Shown here: positions 1-7,787 of the stretch, in pieces
How the letters are laid out: each line of letters opens with the position of its first letter
Numbering within the stretch: the first letter of the stretch is position 1
DNA from: JACJWR01 sp964556255
GTDB taxonomy: Bacteria; Actinomycetota; Actinomycetes; S36-B12; UBA10799
NCBI GenBank assembly: GCA_964556255.1
Contig: CAZKVQ010000001.1
Span: 62,001 to 126,000 of the forward strand
Length of the DNA: 64,000 nucleotides
Direction of reading: 5' to 3'
Made by a program: the position numbers and the translations under genes
The notes under the pieces: model-generated
What the model was told of the DNA's origin: nothing
Seen by the model: only the letters and a program-made list of their open reading frames with translations
Database searches by the model: none

Positions 1-444
1 GTCAACGCAACGACGAAGGTCACCGCAGCACTGTTGAATCTGATCAACCAGGGTCCGGACCACATCGTCGACCACAAGGCCTGGGCGCCCCACCGCAAGG
101 TGGATCTCAACGGCACGATGCTGGCTGAGTTCCGCGCCCGGACAACGCGCCTGCTGACCCCGCCGGCCGTCACGGGACTGCGCGTGGCTGTCGGCCCAAG
201 ACCCGGCGAATTGCGGGCCGTGTGGCGGGCCGCCCCCCGGGTCGGCGGCACCAAGAACCTCTACCTCGGTCGTCTCTCCGCACCCAACTCGACCACTCGA
301 TGGTCGGGGTGGCTGCCGATCGACGGCACTTCTGTGGGCCTGGTCAGCATGAAGCCGGGCAACGTCTACCGGATCCAGATCCAGACGGTGAACAGCTTCG
401 GGCGCTCCAAGGTGGTCACGCTCGCGTACCGCTACCCGGGCTGA
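1..444 (+). CDS. C-terminal part of a protein ending in a fibronectin III-like domain (5' end outside window)
   Basis: The reading frame is open from base 1, so only the last 147 residues are seen and the start lies upstream. From about residue 55 the sequence looks like one fibronectin type III-like beta-sandwich: a PPAVTGLRV entry strand, alternating hydrophobic strands, and a YRIQIQTVNSFG segment typical of the F-G strands. Such domains usually sit at the C-terminus of secreted or cell-wall enzymes in actinobacteria. The catalytic part, if any, is outside the window. The preceding 50 residues match nothing I recognise. The gene converges on the FUSC-type gene with a 78 bp gap. Confidence 0.7.
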   Translation, partial: VNATTKVTAALLNLINQGPDHIVDHKAWAPHRKVDLNGTMLAEFRARTTRLLTPPAVTGLRVAVGPRPGELRAVWRAAPRVGGTKNLYLGRLSAPNSTTRWSGWLPIDGTSVGLVSMKPGNVYRIQIQTVNSFGRSKVVTLAYRYPG

Positions 445-522
445 CCCAGCGAGTCACGTGCGACCTGAAGACCCCAAGGTTTGGCCTGCCGAACGCGGGT
501 CCGTCGAACGCGACCGTTAGCC

Positions 523-1653
523 TCAGCCCGACTCGCTCGCCCAGACGGGCTTGGGTTTGGATCCGACGGGGATGAGCAGCGTCACCACGATCGCGATGAA
601 CGCTCCGATGAGGGTGTCCAGACCTCGATACAACAGAGCCTCACCGAGCGGGGCGTCCACGTGGGCGTAGGCGATGACCGACACCATGCTTATCCCCAGG
701 ACCGAGATCGCGTAGCTGCGCCGAAGGTAGGCGACGGTCAACACCAATCCGGCCGCAAGCACGAGGAACCTCGCCGGACCGGGCGGAACCACGCTGTCGA
801 CGACGGTGAGGAAGATCATCGCCACGGCCGTACCGGCGAGCCGCTGCAGGACCTTATCTATGGTCAAGGGCGTAGCCGGGGGGATGAGGGCTATCAGGGT
901 CATCAGCACCCATACGGCGTTGTGATCACCCGTGGCCGACATCACGAAGGCACCCACGCCCAGCCCGATGGCCGAACGCAGCGTGGTCCGGTGCAGTCGA
1001 CCCAGTTGCGGCTGGGGTAGCTGCACGAATCGGCGTTTCGACGGGGTGGTCGGGTTCGCAGCGTCGTCGGCTGGTGCTCCCGTGACGTCGGCTCGTGGCG
1101 GGGCGCGGTGTTTGGGTACCAGCGCGACAAGCGCCCGTAGCAGGACCGTGCAGAGCAGCATCACGGCGAAGCCGAGCAGGATGAAGCGCAGTGGCACGCC
1201 ACGTCCCGCACCGAACACCAGCGGGATGAAGAAGATGTACAGCAGCAACGTTCCCAGCGTGGCGAGCGGCTCGCCGTACCACGCCAGGACACCGGCGAGT
1301 ACCGCCATCCCGGCCAGGCTCAAGCCAGCGGCAATCGGTATCCCGCGGACCGCGACGGCGAGCAGCGTCAACGGCAGGGAAACCGCCGAGAATGCCACAG
1401 CACGAGCCAGGCCACTGCGGAGATTCCCGCCCAGCGACCCCATGAAGGCGAACATGCCGCCGAACAAAGCCGGCAATACGGCATGGGTGAGCCCGGCGGT
1501 CGGGTGCCCGGCGGCGAGAAGGGCGAACCTGATGGCGGCGAACAACACCACCACGTCCACGAGAACTGCGATCCCGGCCCGCAGCAGGACAGGGGTCGGT
1601 TGCGGACTCAGGGCTCCCCTCATGCGGGCGAGCGTCCTTCCGGAAGCGACCAT
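523..1653 (-). CDS. FUSC-family (aromatic acid exporter-like) integral membrane protein
   Basis: A 376-residue membrane protein with two hydrophobic blocks, about residues 24-175 and 222-370. They are separated by a hydrophilic linker rich in Ala, Pro and Arg. The second block contains GDHNAVWVLMTLI, which resembles the start of the FUSC_2 fusaric-acid-resistance repeat, including its conserved hydrophobic run before LIPP. Family members are proposed efflux components for aromatic acids; the substrate here is unknown. The ATG start has a GGGTGGAGAC Shine-Dalgarno stretch. The gene diverges from the DM13 gene. Family assignment is good, function is weak. Confidence 0.75.
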   Translation of the reverse strand: MVASGRTLARMRGALSPQPTPVLLRAGIAVLVDVVVLFAAIRFALLAAGHPTAGLTHAVLPALFGGMFAFMGSLGGNLRSGLARAVAFSAVSLPLTLLAVAVRGIPIAAGLSLAGMAVLAGVLAWYGEPLATLGTLLLYIFFIPLVFGAGRGVPLRFILLGFAVMLLCTVLLRALVALVPKHRAPPRADVTGAPADDAANPTTPSKRRFVQLPQPQLGRLHRTTLRSAIGLGVGAFVMSATGDHNAVWVLMTLIALIPPATPLTIDKVLQRLAGTAVAMIFLTVVDSVVPPGPARFLVLAAGLVLTVAYLRRSYAISVLGISMVSVIAYAHVDAPLGEALLYRGLDTLIGAFIAIVVTLLIPVGSKPKPVWASESG

Positions 1654-1775
1654 GTCTCCACCCTGCCCTTATCCGTGGAACTTCGGAAGGGAACCGATCA
1701 TGCGAAACCGAATTGGGTTCGCACGCGTCAGAGCGGCTATCCGCGAGGCCGTGGCCAGCGACGAAGGAGTGGCGA

Positions 1776-2387
1776 ATGAGTACAGGTCGAACTCCAACCG
1801 ACGATGGGCGCACGGCCCCCACCGACGACCGACAGGCGGGGCCATCGAGGAGGCGCCGAACGAAGGTGTGGTGGATCCTCGGCGGGATCATCGTCGTCTT
1901 GGGTCTTATCGCGCTGCCGGTATTTCAGCCGTGGAAACTCGTTGTAGATCAGACCGTCAACGAGCCGCTGCCCACCGCTCCGACCGGTCCGGCGCCCGCC
2001 AGCGCCGCAGCTACCACGAGTGCACCCGCGGCGCCGTCACAGCTGAGCACAGGGCAGCTCGTCTCGCAGGAACACGACACCACGGGGACGGTCACCATCT
2101 TCCGGCTGCCCGACGGCCAGCGGCTCCTGCGCCTGTCGAACTTCTCGACCAGCAATGGCCCGGATCTTCATGTGTGGCTGTCCGACCAGAAACTGCAAAG
2201 TGGCACGGAAGGCTGGTTCGTGTTCGACGATGGCCAGCACGTGGATCTCGGCGGGCTCAAGGGGAACATTGGCGATCAGAACTACGTGATTCCTGCCGAG
2301 GTCGACCTCGGCGCCTACCCGAGCGTCAGTATCTGGTGCCAGCGTTTCAGCGTCTCGTTCGGTGCCGCCGAGTTGGTGCCAGTCTGA
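1776..2387 (+). CDS. DM13-domain membrane-anchored protein
   Basis: A 203-residue protein. A charged N-terminus is followed by a single transmembrane helix (about 32-50), an Ala/Pro/Thr-rich linker, and a C-terminal DM13 domain (about 95-203) carrying the LRLSNFSTSNGPDLHVWLS signature and a late Cys in IWCQRFSV. DM13 domains are proposed to take part in redox or electron transfer outside the membrane. I chose the ATG at 1776 because AAGGAG lies 6 nt upstream; an in-frame start at 1713 lacks such a site. The gene ends 1 nt before the converging dodecin gene. Confidence 0.85.
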   Translation: MSTGRTPTDDGRTAPTDDRQAGPSRRRRTKVWWILGGIIVVLGLIALPVFQPWKLVVDQTVNEPLPTAPTGPAPASAAATTSAPAAPSQLSTGQLVSQEHDTTGTVTIFRLPDGQRLLRLSNFSTSNGPDLHVWLSDQKLQSGTEGWFVFDDGQHVDLGGLKGNIGDQNYVIPAEVDLGAYPSVSIWCQRFSVSFGAAELVPV

Positions 2388-2388
2388 A

Positions 2389-2598
2389 CTATTCGTCCTC
2401 GAGCACGAACGTCACCAGGACATTCACCTGATAGCCGGTGATCTGGTCATCGGTGATGACGACGCTCTGCTCCTTGACCCAGGCACTGCTGACACCTCGA
2501 AGGGTCTTGACCGATCTGGTTACCGCCACGTTCACAGCGTCCTCGAACGACTTCTCGCTGGTCGCGCTGATCTCGGTGACTCGGGCGAGTGTTGCCAT
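2389..2598 (-). CDS. Dodecin family flavin-binding protein
   Basis: A 69-residue protein, the usual dodecin length. It has the SxxSFEDAVNVAV helix, a conserved Trp (SSAWVKEQ) of the kind that stacks on flavin, and a C-terminal QVNVLVTFVLED strand. Dodecins form hollow dodecamers that store or buffer riboflavin, FMN or FAD in the cytosol. The ATG has TGGAGG six bases upstream. It converges on the DM13 gene with 1 nt between stops. Confidence 0.93.
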   Translation of the reverse strand: MATLARVTEISATSEKSFEDAVNVAVTRSVKTLRGVSSAWVKEQSVVITDDQITGYQVNVLVTFVLEDE

Positions 2599-2792
2599 GG
2601 CAGTCCTCCAATGTGTGGGGCGGGGTGCGGGAAGTCAATCAGCAGGCAGGCCCCGTTCGCTTCCTGAGCCTGGCGCGGAACACTGAGCGTCGTTTCATTG
2701 GCAGCGGCAGGCGCTTGCCGGTCGACATGAGGCGACCAGGGGATCACCGCATTGTCGAGCCACCCACCCGTTCGCGCTGGCACGATGCAAAC

Positions 2793-4325
2793 GTGGCGAG
2801 TCAGGAGTCAGCGAAACTCGATCGCCGTCGTTGGTGGGCGCTCGTCGCGATGTGCCTGGCTATCTTCCTTGTGGCCGTCGACGGCACGATCCTCAGCCTA
2901 GCGACCCCGAGCATCGTTGAAGATCTGCACCCGAGTGCCCCCCAGGTCCTGTGGATCGGGGACATCTACTCCTTCGTACTGGCTGGGTTGCTGGTCACGA
3001 TGGGCAACCTGGGCGATCGCTACGGCCGCAAACGTCTGTTGATGGTCGGTTCCGTGGCATTCGGAATCATCTCGGTGGGTGCGGCTTTCGCTCCGAGCGC
3101 AGAGGCACTGATCCTCGCCCGGGCGCTGCTGGGAGTCGCGGGCGCCACCCTGATGCCATCGACCCTGGCCCTGATGCGCAGCACCTTCACAGACGACAAG
3201 GAACGGACCTTCGCGGTGGGTGTCTGGAGTGCCATGGGTGCGGCTGGCGCTGCTGCCGGACCGCTGGTGGGAGGCATCCTGCTCGAGCATTTCTGGTGGG
3301 GCTCGGTGTTCCTGGTCAATGTCCCGATCATGGCTCTGGTGCTGGCGATAGGTCTGCCCACGCTGCGGGAGTCGAAGGACCCGAATCCAGGACCCCTCGA
3401 CCCCATTTCCGTGGCACTGTCGCTGGTCGGGATCCTTGCCTTCGTCTATGCGGTCAAGGAGCTCGCGACCCATGGACTGGAGGTCAGTTACCTCATCAGC
3501 GGGGCGATCGGCATCGGCGCCCTCATCTGGTTCGTGCTGCGGCAACGCATCCTGGAGCACCCACTGATCGATGTGCGCCTGTTCGGCAACGCCCCTTTCA
3601 CCGGCGCAGTTCTAGGAATGATCCTGTCCGTCTTCGGGCTGGCCGGGTCGCTGTTCTTCTTCTCGCAGTACCTGCAATTCGTCAAGGGTCTGACGCCTCT
3701 ACAGGCGGGGCTGTTCGAGTTGCCTGCCACCCTGGGCGCTCTTGTCGCCTCTCTGTTGGCAGCACGACTGATGCGGTCCTTCGGCCGCGGTCCCCTCACC
3801 GCGGTCGGACTGTTGGCCATCGGGCTCGGGATGGCGGCCATCGCGCTGATCCTGGACAACCCCCACTTCCTGGTGTTCGCCGTCCCGCTGATCATGATCG
3901 GCGCCGGCGACGGCGTCGCCCTGACGGTGGCCTCCGACACGATCCTCGCCGTGGCTCCACGTGACCGCGCCGGCGCGGCCTCAGCGGTTTCGGAGACCGG
4001 CTACGAGTTGGGTACCGCTCTCGGCATCGCGATTCTCGGTAGCATCCTGACAGCCGTCTACCAGTCGCGGTTGCGACTGCCGCCCGGGCTCGGCGCCAAG
4101 GTAACCGAGGCAACGATCGAGTCACCCGGTGGCGCCTACGAGGCGGCACCCGGACTACCCGAGACGATCCAACGTGCCCTCATGGAAGCCGTCCACGTGG
4201 CCTTCCGGGATGCGATGTCGTTCACGACCATCGTGGGGTCGGTGATCATCGTGATCGGGGCCGGAGTCACCTGGTACCTGCTGCCCGGGAAGCTGGACAC
4301 GGTCGAAGAGATGAGCGCACATTGA
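2793..4325 (+). CDS. MFS transporter, DHA2 family (14 TM drug exporter type)
   Basis: A 510-residue protein with about 14 hydrophobic segments. Motif A of the major facilitator superfamily is clear (GNLGDRYGRKR). TM1 carries VAVDGTILSLATPSI, which matches the DHA2 family motif D1. These are proton-driven multidrug or quaternary-ammonium exporters of the QacA/SmvA/EmrB type. The GTG at 2793 gives a normal N-terminus just before TM1. It has no Shine-Dalgarno site but has CACGAT six bases before it, so a leaderless start is possible. An in-frame ATG at 2727 is an alternative. The substrate cannot be inferred. Confidence 0.88.
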   Translation: MASQESAKLDRRRWWALVAMCLAIFLVAVDGTILSLATPSIVEDLHPSAPQVLWIGDIYSFVLAGLLVTMGNLGDRYGRKRLLMVGSVAFGIISVGAAFAPSAEALILARALLGVAGATLMPSTLALMRSTFTDDKERTFAVGVWSAMGAAGAAAGPLVGGILLEHFWWGSVFLVNVPIMALVLAIGLPTLRESKDPNPGPLDPISVALSLVGILAFVYAVKELATHGLEVSYLISGAIGIGALIWFVLRQRILEHPLIDVRLFGNAPFTGAVLGMILSVFGLAGSLFFFSQYLQFVKGLTPLQAGLFELPATLGALVASLLAARLMRSFGRGPLTAVGLLAIGLGMAAIALILDNPHFLVFAVPLIMIGAGDGVALTVASDTILAVAPRDRAGAASAVSETGYELGTALGIAILGSILTAVYQSRLRLPPGLGAKVTEATIESPGGAYEAAPGLPETIQRALMEAVHVAFRDAMSFTTIVGSVIIVIGAGVTWYLLPGKLDTVEEMSAH

Positions 4326-4359
4326 CGCGCTGCTACCTGATCCGATGAGCCCGGCCGGA

Positions 4360-4365
4360 TAGGGT
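4360..4365 (+). promoter_or_regulatory. -10 hexamer of a leaderless transcript
   Basis: TAGGGT ends exactly 6 nt before the ATG at 4372, so transcription would begin at or next to the start codon. No Shine-Dalgarno sequence is present. Confidence 0.55.
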
Positions 4366-4371
4366 CCAGGC

Positions 4372-4548
4372 ATGGAGTCCGAAGTACCTCCCGCGCAGGT
4401 GCCGGCAATCGATCGGCGCCGCCTGCTGACGGTTGCAGGGGCAGACGCTATCGGTCCTGACGGTGACATCTGCGGTAACCCGTTGGTCGAGGGTCAGGCG
4501 GCGGTCGCGGCTAACTGCCGCCAGTACATAGCAGCGGCCACCGCCTGA
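4372..4548 (+). CDS. Small hypothetical protein (58 aa) upstream of the acyltransferase
   Basis: A 58-codon frame beginning at an ATG with a leaderless-type -10 box and ending 3 nt before the acyltransferase start, so the two would be co-transcribed and probably translationally coupled. The product is hydrophilic, with two cysteines (DICGNP and ANCRQY) and no membrane segment or motif I recognise. Support comes from the promoter placement and tight spacing, not from homology. It could be a small regulatory or leader protein for the acyltransferase. Confidence 0.45.
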   Translation: MESEVPPAQVPAIDRRRLLTVAGADAIGPDGDICGNPLVEGQAAVAANCRQYIAAATA

Positions 4549-4551
4549 GCC

Positions 4552-5724
4552 ATGTCGACCTCCACGTCCACCGATCAGGCGAACGCCCCGGCGCGCCCAA
4601 TGATGCTGTCGGACTACCTTCGCAAACACGAGTTGGGTTTGAACCTGCTCAGGCTGGTTCTCGCTCTCCTCGTCATCTTCAGCCACGCCTTCCCGCTCGG
4701 CGGCTGGGGTCCCGATCCGCTGTGGCCGACCGGGACGCCCGCGACCTCCTATGGCGGCTTCGCGGTCGGCGGCTTCTTCGCCCTCAGCGGGATGCTGGTG
4801 ACGATGTCCGGGATGCGGAGCTCCGTGGAGCGCTTCCTGAAGTCGCGGTTCCTCCGCCTGGTACCGGCCTACTTCGTGGTCATCGTCCTCACAGCGGCGG
4901 TGTTGGCCCCCATCATCTATGTGTTGAGCAATCACACGTTCGCGGGCTACTTCAGCTTCAGCACTCAAGGCCCGGTCATGTATGTGATCAAGAATCTGCA
5001 GTTCCCGTTCACCCTGCAGTTCGGCATCGACAACATTTTCCTGACGACGACCCCGTACGGGCGCGAGACCGGCCTGAGTGTGATCAACGGGTCGCTCTGG
5101 ACCATTCCTATCGAGATCCGCTGCTACCTGATAGCACTGCTGGTGGTGCTGCTCGGCAAGATCTTCGGGGTCACCCGAACCGCGCTCGTCGCCCTGGCGG
5201 GGATCGCGTTCCTCATCGTCGTCGGCCACGTCCGGCCAGAGACCGCCGTTGTCGTCGCCCCAGAATGGCTGCCGTACTCACACCAGGCCTACGAACTGGT
5301 GTTCGTCTTCTTGTGCGGCGCCGCATTTGGCTCGGTGGCCCGTCGATTGCCGATGAACAAGGTGGTCGCCATCACCGCGGTGGCGGCCTTCGCGATCACG
5401 TCGGTGCTCGGGGGTGCGTGGTTCCGAACGATCGGGCTGGGATCGTTGGCCATCGTGCTGCCACTCGTGGCGGCGCTGCTGCCCAGTTCCAGACTCGGTG
5501 TGTTCCGCAACGATCTCAGCTACGGCACCTACTTGTGGGCATTCCCCATCCAGCAAACGCTTGCCTTCCTGGGCATTGCGGCGATCCACTGGCTCTTCCT
5601 CGGAGGCTCGGTGGTGCTGACCCTGGTCTTGGCGGGGCTGAGCTGGAAACTCATCGAGCAACCGTCCCTGCGGCTGAAGAAGAAACGGTTGCGGGTCGGC
5701 CGTCCACGTACCGCTCCCCTGTAG
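4552..5724 (+). CDS. Acyltransferase 3 (OafA/YrhL-like) membrane protein
   Basis: A 390-residue membrane protein with about ten hydrophobic segments. The N-terminal helix has the family pattern LNLLRLVLALLVIFSHAFPL, whose His is the proposed catalytic residue. A GGFFALSGMLV segment follows, matching the family's second conserved helix. A NGSLWTIPIEIRCYL motif sits mid-protein and the C-terminus is basic. Members transfer acetyl or other acyl groups to sugars of the cell envelope or to antibiotics. No SGNH domain is fused. The start is 3 nt after the small gene at 4372-4548. Confidence 0.87.
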   Translation: MSTSTSTDQANAPARPMMLSDYLRKHELGLNLLRLVLALLVIFSHAFPLGGWGPDPLWPTGTPATSYGGFAVGGFFALSGMLVTMSGMRSSVERFLKSRFLRLVPAYFVVIVLTAAVLAPIIYVLSNHTFAGYFSFSTQGPVMYVIKNLQFPFTLQFGIDNIFLTTTPYGRETGLSVINGSLWTIPIEIRCYLIALLVVLLGKIFGVTRTALVALAGIAFLIVVGHVRPETAVVVAPEWLPYSHQAYELVFVFLCGAAFGSVARRLPMNKVVAITAVAAFAITSVLGGAWFRTIGLGSLAIVLPLVAALLPSSRLGVFRNDLSYGTYLWAFPIQQTLAFLGIAAIHWLFLGGSVVLTLVLAGLSWKLIEQPSLRLKKKRLRVGRPRTAPL

Positions 5725-5735
5725 CGCCCGGCCGA

Positions 5736-5761
5736 AACGGGTGCGATCTCGGTTGCCCGTT
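5736..5761. terminator. Possible bidirectional hairpin terminator
   Basis: AACGGG and CCCGTT can pair across a 14 nt loop between the converging acyltransferase and hypothetical genes. There is no T tract, so this rests on location and a 6 bp stem only. Confidence 0.3.
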
Positions 5762-5774
5762 GACTTCTGCCGTC

Positions 5775-6296
5775 TTACCCCGGACCGATGATCAACTGCC
5801 CGGAGAGATGCTCCAGCTGGTAGAGCATCGCAAGTTCCTCCACGGCCTCTTCGCCGGGATCGAACTCCAGTTGCTGCGCGGCCGAAGCCAGGAACTGCAG
5901 CGTGCGGGCGAAGGTGTGCCCCGGAGGATCAACCGGCTGAAAGTCCGACGGGCCGAACGACACCTGGAGCCGGTCGAACTGGATCAGGGCGAGTCCGGCG
6001 GCCCGGAGGGCGGTGGCCTCGCTGGCTGCTTGGGAACGAGGGTCGTCCTGCCAGGAGCGGAACATCCCCGCGATCGCTGCCGTCTCCGCCTGAGTGGTCT
6101 CGCGCTCGCGAATGCGGCCCGGTTCACCCGCCCGGACGAGCCGCCAGGACACGGTGGGCGGCCTACTGATCGTCAGTGTTAGCTGGGTGGGACCGCTCGC
6201 TGCTAGGTAGGTCTCGTCCCACTCGAAGGCCACCCCGAAGGTGGCGCCGCTCACCGTGGCCGCCGGCCGCTTCTTCCGCGACCGACGGAATCTCAT
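5775..6296 (-). CDS. Hypothetical protein, second gene of an HTH operon
   Basis: A 173-residue soluble protein I do not recognise. It has a basic N-terminus (RFRRSRKKR), a beta-rich first half and a helical, acidic C-terminus (FDPGEEAVEELAMLYQLEHL). There is no signal peptide or membrane helix. The ATG has GAGGTGA upstream and overlaps the stop of the upstream HTH gene by 4 nt, so the two are translationally coupled and likely act together. It converges on the acyltransferase gene. Confidence 0.65.
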   Translation of the reverse strand: MRFRRSRKKRPAATVSGATFGVAFEWDETYLAASGPTQLTLTISRPPTVSWRLVRAGEPGRIRERETTQAETAAIAGMFRSWQDDPRSQAASEATALRAAGLALIQFDRLQVSFGPSDFQPVDPPGHTFARTLQFLASAAQQLEFDPGEEAVEELAMLYQLEHLSGQLIIGPG

Positions 6297-6616
6297 CTGT
6301 TCACCTCGCGTTCGGGGTCACCGTGGCGTCTCGGCCAAAGTTCGGCCGCCAGCGCATCTTCCAACACCGCCAACGTGTGGACGTCAGGCACCGTCTCGCC
6401 GGCGAGGGTGCGTCCGAGACTGGTCGCATCGATACCTGCTGCCCGCGCGACCGAGCGAAGGCTCCGGTCACCCGCGTGGTCGCGGTAGTTACTGGCGATG
6501 GCGGCGGTCACCAGCGCGTACACCGGGGCGTCTGCGGCGAATGGGCCGACCGGCCAATGCCCGTCGGGTGTCACCCAGTCTCTGGGCGGGATGTACCTAC
6601 GCGCGGCCACCCGCAC
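6293..6616 (-). CDS. Small helix-turn-helix (XRE-like) regulator
   Basis: A protein of about 107 residues. The second half holds an XRE-like helix-turn-helix: SLRSVARAAGIDATSLGRTL then a LAVLEDALAAELWP helix. The frame stays open upstream to 6781, but those extra 55 codons contain no ATG and would run into the phzF ribosome-binding site. I therefore chose the GTG at 6616; the start is uncertain. It overlaps the downstream hypothetical gene by 4 nt and diverges from phzF. It may control that pair or phzF; this is inference from position. Confidence 0.6.
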   Translation of the reverse strand: MRVAARRYIPPRDWVTPDGHWPVGPFAADAPVYALVTAAIASNYRDHAGDRSLRSVARAAGIDATSLGRTLAGETVPDVHTLAVLEDALAAELWPRRHGDPEREVNR

Positions 6617-6783
6617 GATTGTGCCAGGGTCCGCATGAGGGCGCGGCGGTTCCAGTCCGTCCGTGCAGAGCCGCAGCGTCAAACGTGCAAGGATCGCCGT
6701 GACGGACCTTCCGTACTCGGGCCCGTCACCCCAGCGGATACCCGTGCGGCCAAGTTTCCCCGCCGGATCGAGAGGAGCCAAGC

Positions 6784-7644
6784 GTGAGCCACTCCCGCCC
6801 CTTCGCCCAGGTCGACGTCTTCACCACGACCGAGTTCAAGGGAAATCCACTCGCCGTTGTTCTAGATGGCTACGGCCTGTCGAGCCGAGAGATGCAGAAC
6901 TTCACCGACTGGACGAACCTCTCTGAGGCCACCTTCATCCTGCCTCCAACCGACGAGCGGGCTGACTACCAGGTACGCATCTTCTCCCCGGGCAGGGAGC
7001 TTCCGTTCGCTGGGCACCCGACCATCGGGACGGCCCACGCGTGGCTCGCGCACGGAGGGAAGCCGAAAGGGGACACGATCGTGCAGGAGTGCGGCGCCGG
7101 TCTTGTGCGGCTGCGTCGCGACGGCGACCGGCTGTACTTCGCGGCGCCACCGCTGCTCCGACATGGCCCGCTGCCGGAGGCGGATGTGGGTCGGATAGCT
7201 GCCGGTCTGGGGGTTCCCCGTTCGGAGATTCTGGCGCACTCGTGGTGCGCGAACGGACCACACTGGCGCACGGTGATGCTGCCCTCGGCAGACGAGGTGT
7301 TGGCGGTGATGCCCGACCCGGCGATCCTCGGAGACTGGGATGTCGGCGTAGTCGGGCTGCGGGCCGGACACACGGTGGGTGATGAGTTCGACCATGACTG
7401 GACCTTCGAGGTGAGAGCCTTCTTCCCAACCGCCCAGGGCATGGCTGAAGATCCGGTAACCGGAAGTCTCAATGCCGCGCTGGCCCAATGGCTGATCAGC
7501 GAGGACATGGCACCGGGATCCTTCAGCGTCCGGCAGGGCACCGCGTTGGGGCGCAACGGTCGCGTGTACGTGCACTCCGAGCACGGCGGCGTCTGGGTAG
7601 GCGGAGACAGCGTCGTCTGCATCAACGGAACCGTGGACATGTGA
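6784..7644 (+). CDS. PhzF family isomerase/epimerase
   Basis: A 286-residue protein of normal PhzF length. The N-terminal QVDVFTTTEFKGNPLAVVLDG strand matches the family, the general acid/base Glu lies in NLSEATF (about residue 47), GHPTIGTAHAWL is the conserved first-domain loop, and EDPVTGS marks the second diaminopimelate-epimerase-like half. In phenazine producers PhzF isomerises dihydro-hydroxyanthranilate. No other phenazine gene is nearby, so the substrate is unknown. The GTG start has AGAGGAG seven bases upstream. Confidence 0.88.
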   Translation: MSHSRPFAQVDVFTTTEFKGNPLAVVLDGYGLSSREMQNFTDWTNLSEATFILPPTDERADYQVRIFSPGRELPFAGHPTIGTAHAWLAHGGKPKGDTIVQECGAGLVRLRRDGDRLYFAAPPLLRHGPLPEADVGRIAAGLGVPRSEILAHSWCANGPHWRTVMLPSADEVLAVMPDPAILGDWDVGVVGLRAGHTVGDEFDHDWTFEVRAFFPTAQGMAEDPVTGSLNAALAQWLISEDMAPGSFSVRQGTALGRNGRVYVHSEHGGVWVGGDSVVCINGTVDM

Positions 7645-7775
7645 GAGAAGGTCCTGTCGAGGGCGGGGGTGGGCCGGTGTTTTCGTCGCTCCTCGCCGCG
7701 CCGGCGAAAGATCTTCCTCAGAGAGATCTGGGCCACAACGAGGGGTGATACGGCACGCGTTCCGATACGGGTCGT

Positions 7776-7781
7776 TATCAT
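7776..7781 (+). promoter_or_regulatory. -10 hexamer of a leaderless transcript
   Basis: TATCAT ends exactly 6 nt before the GTG at 7788. This argues for 7788 rather than the in-frame TTG at 7782 as the start of the cysteine-repeat protein. Confidence 0.6.
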
Positions 7782-7787
7782 TTGTCG

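Noticed and set aside
932..2431. 499-residue plus-strand frame across the FUSC and DM13 genes
   Set aside because: Composition is Arg/Pro/Ala-rich and it overlaps two well-supported genes in other frames.
6617..6781. N-terminal extension of the HTH regulator to 6781
   Set aside because: Starts only at a TTG inside the phzF ribosome-binding region; the later GTG gives a normal-sized regulator.
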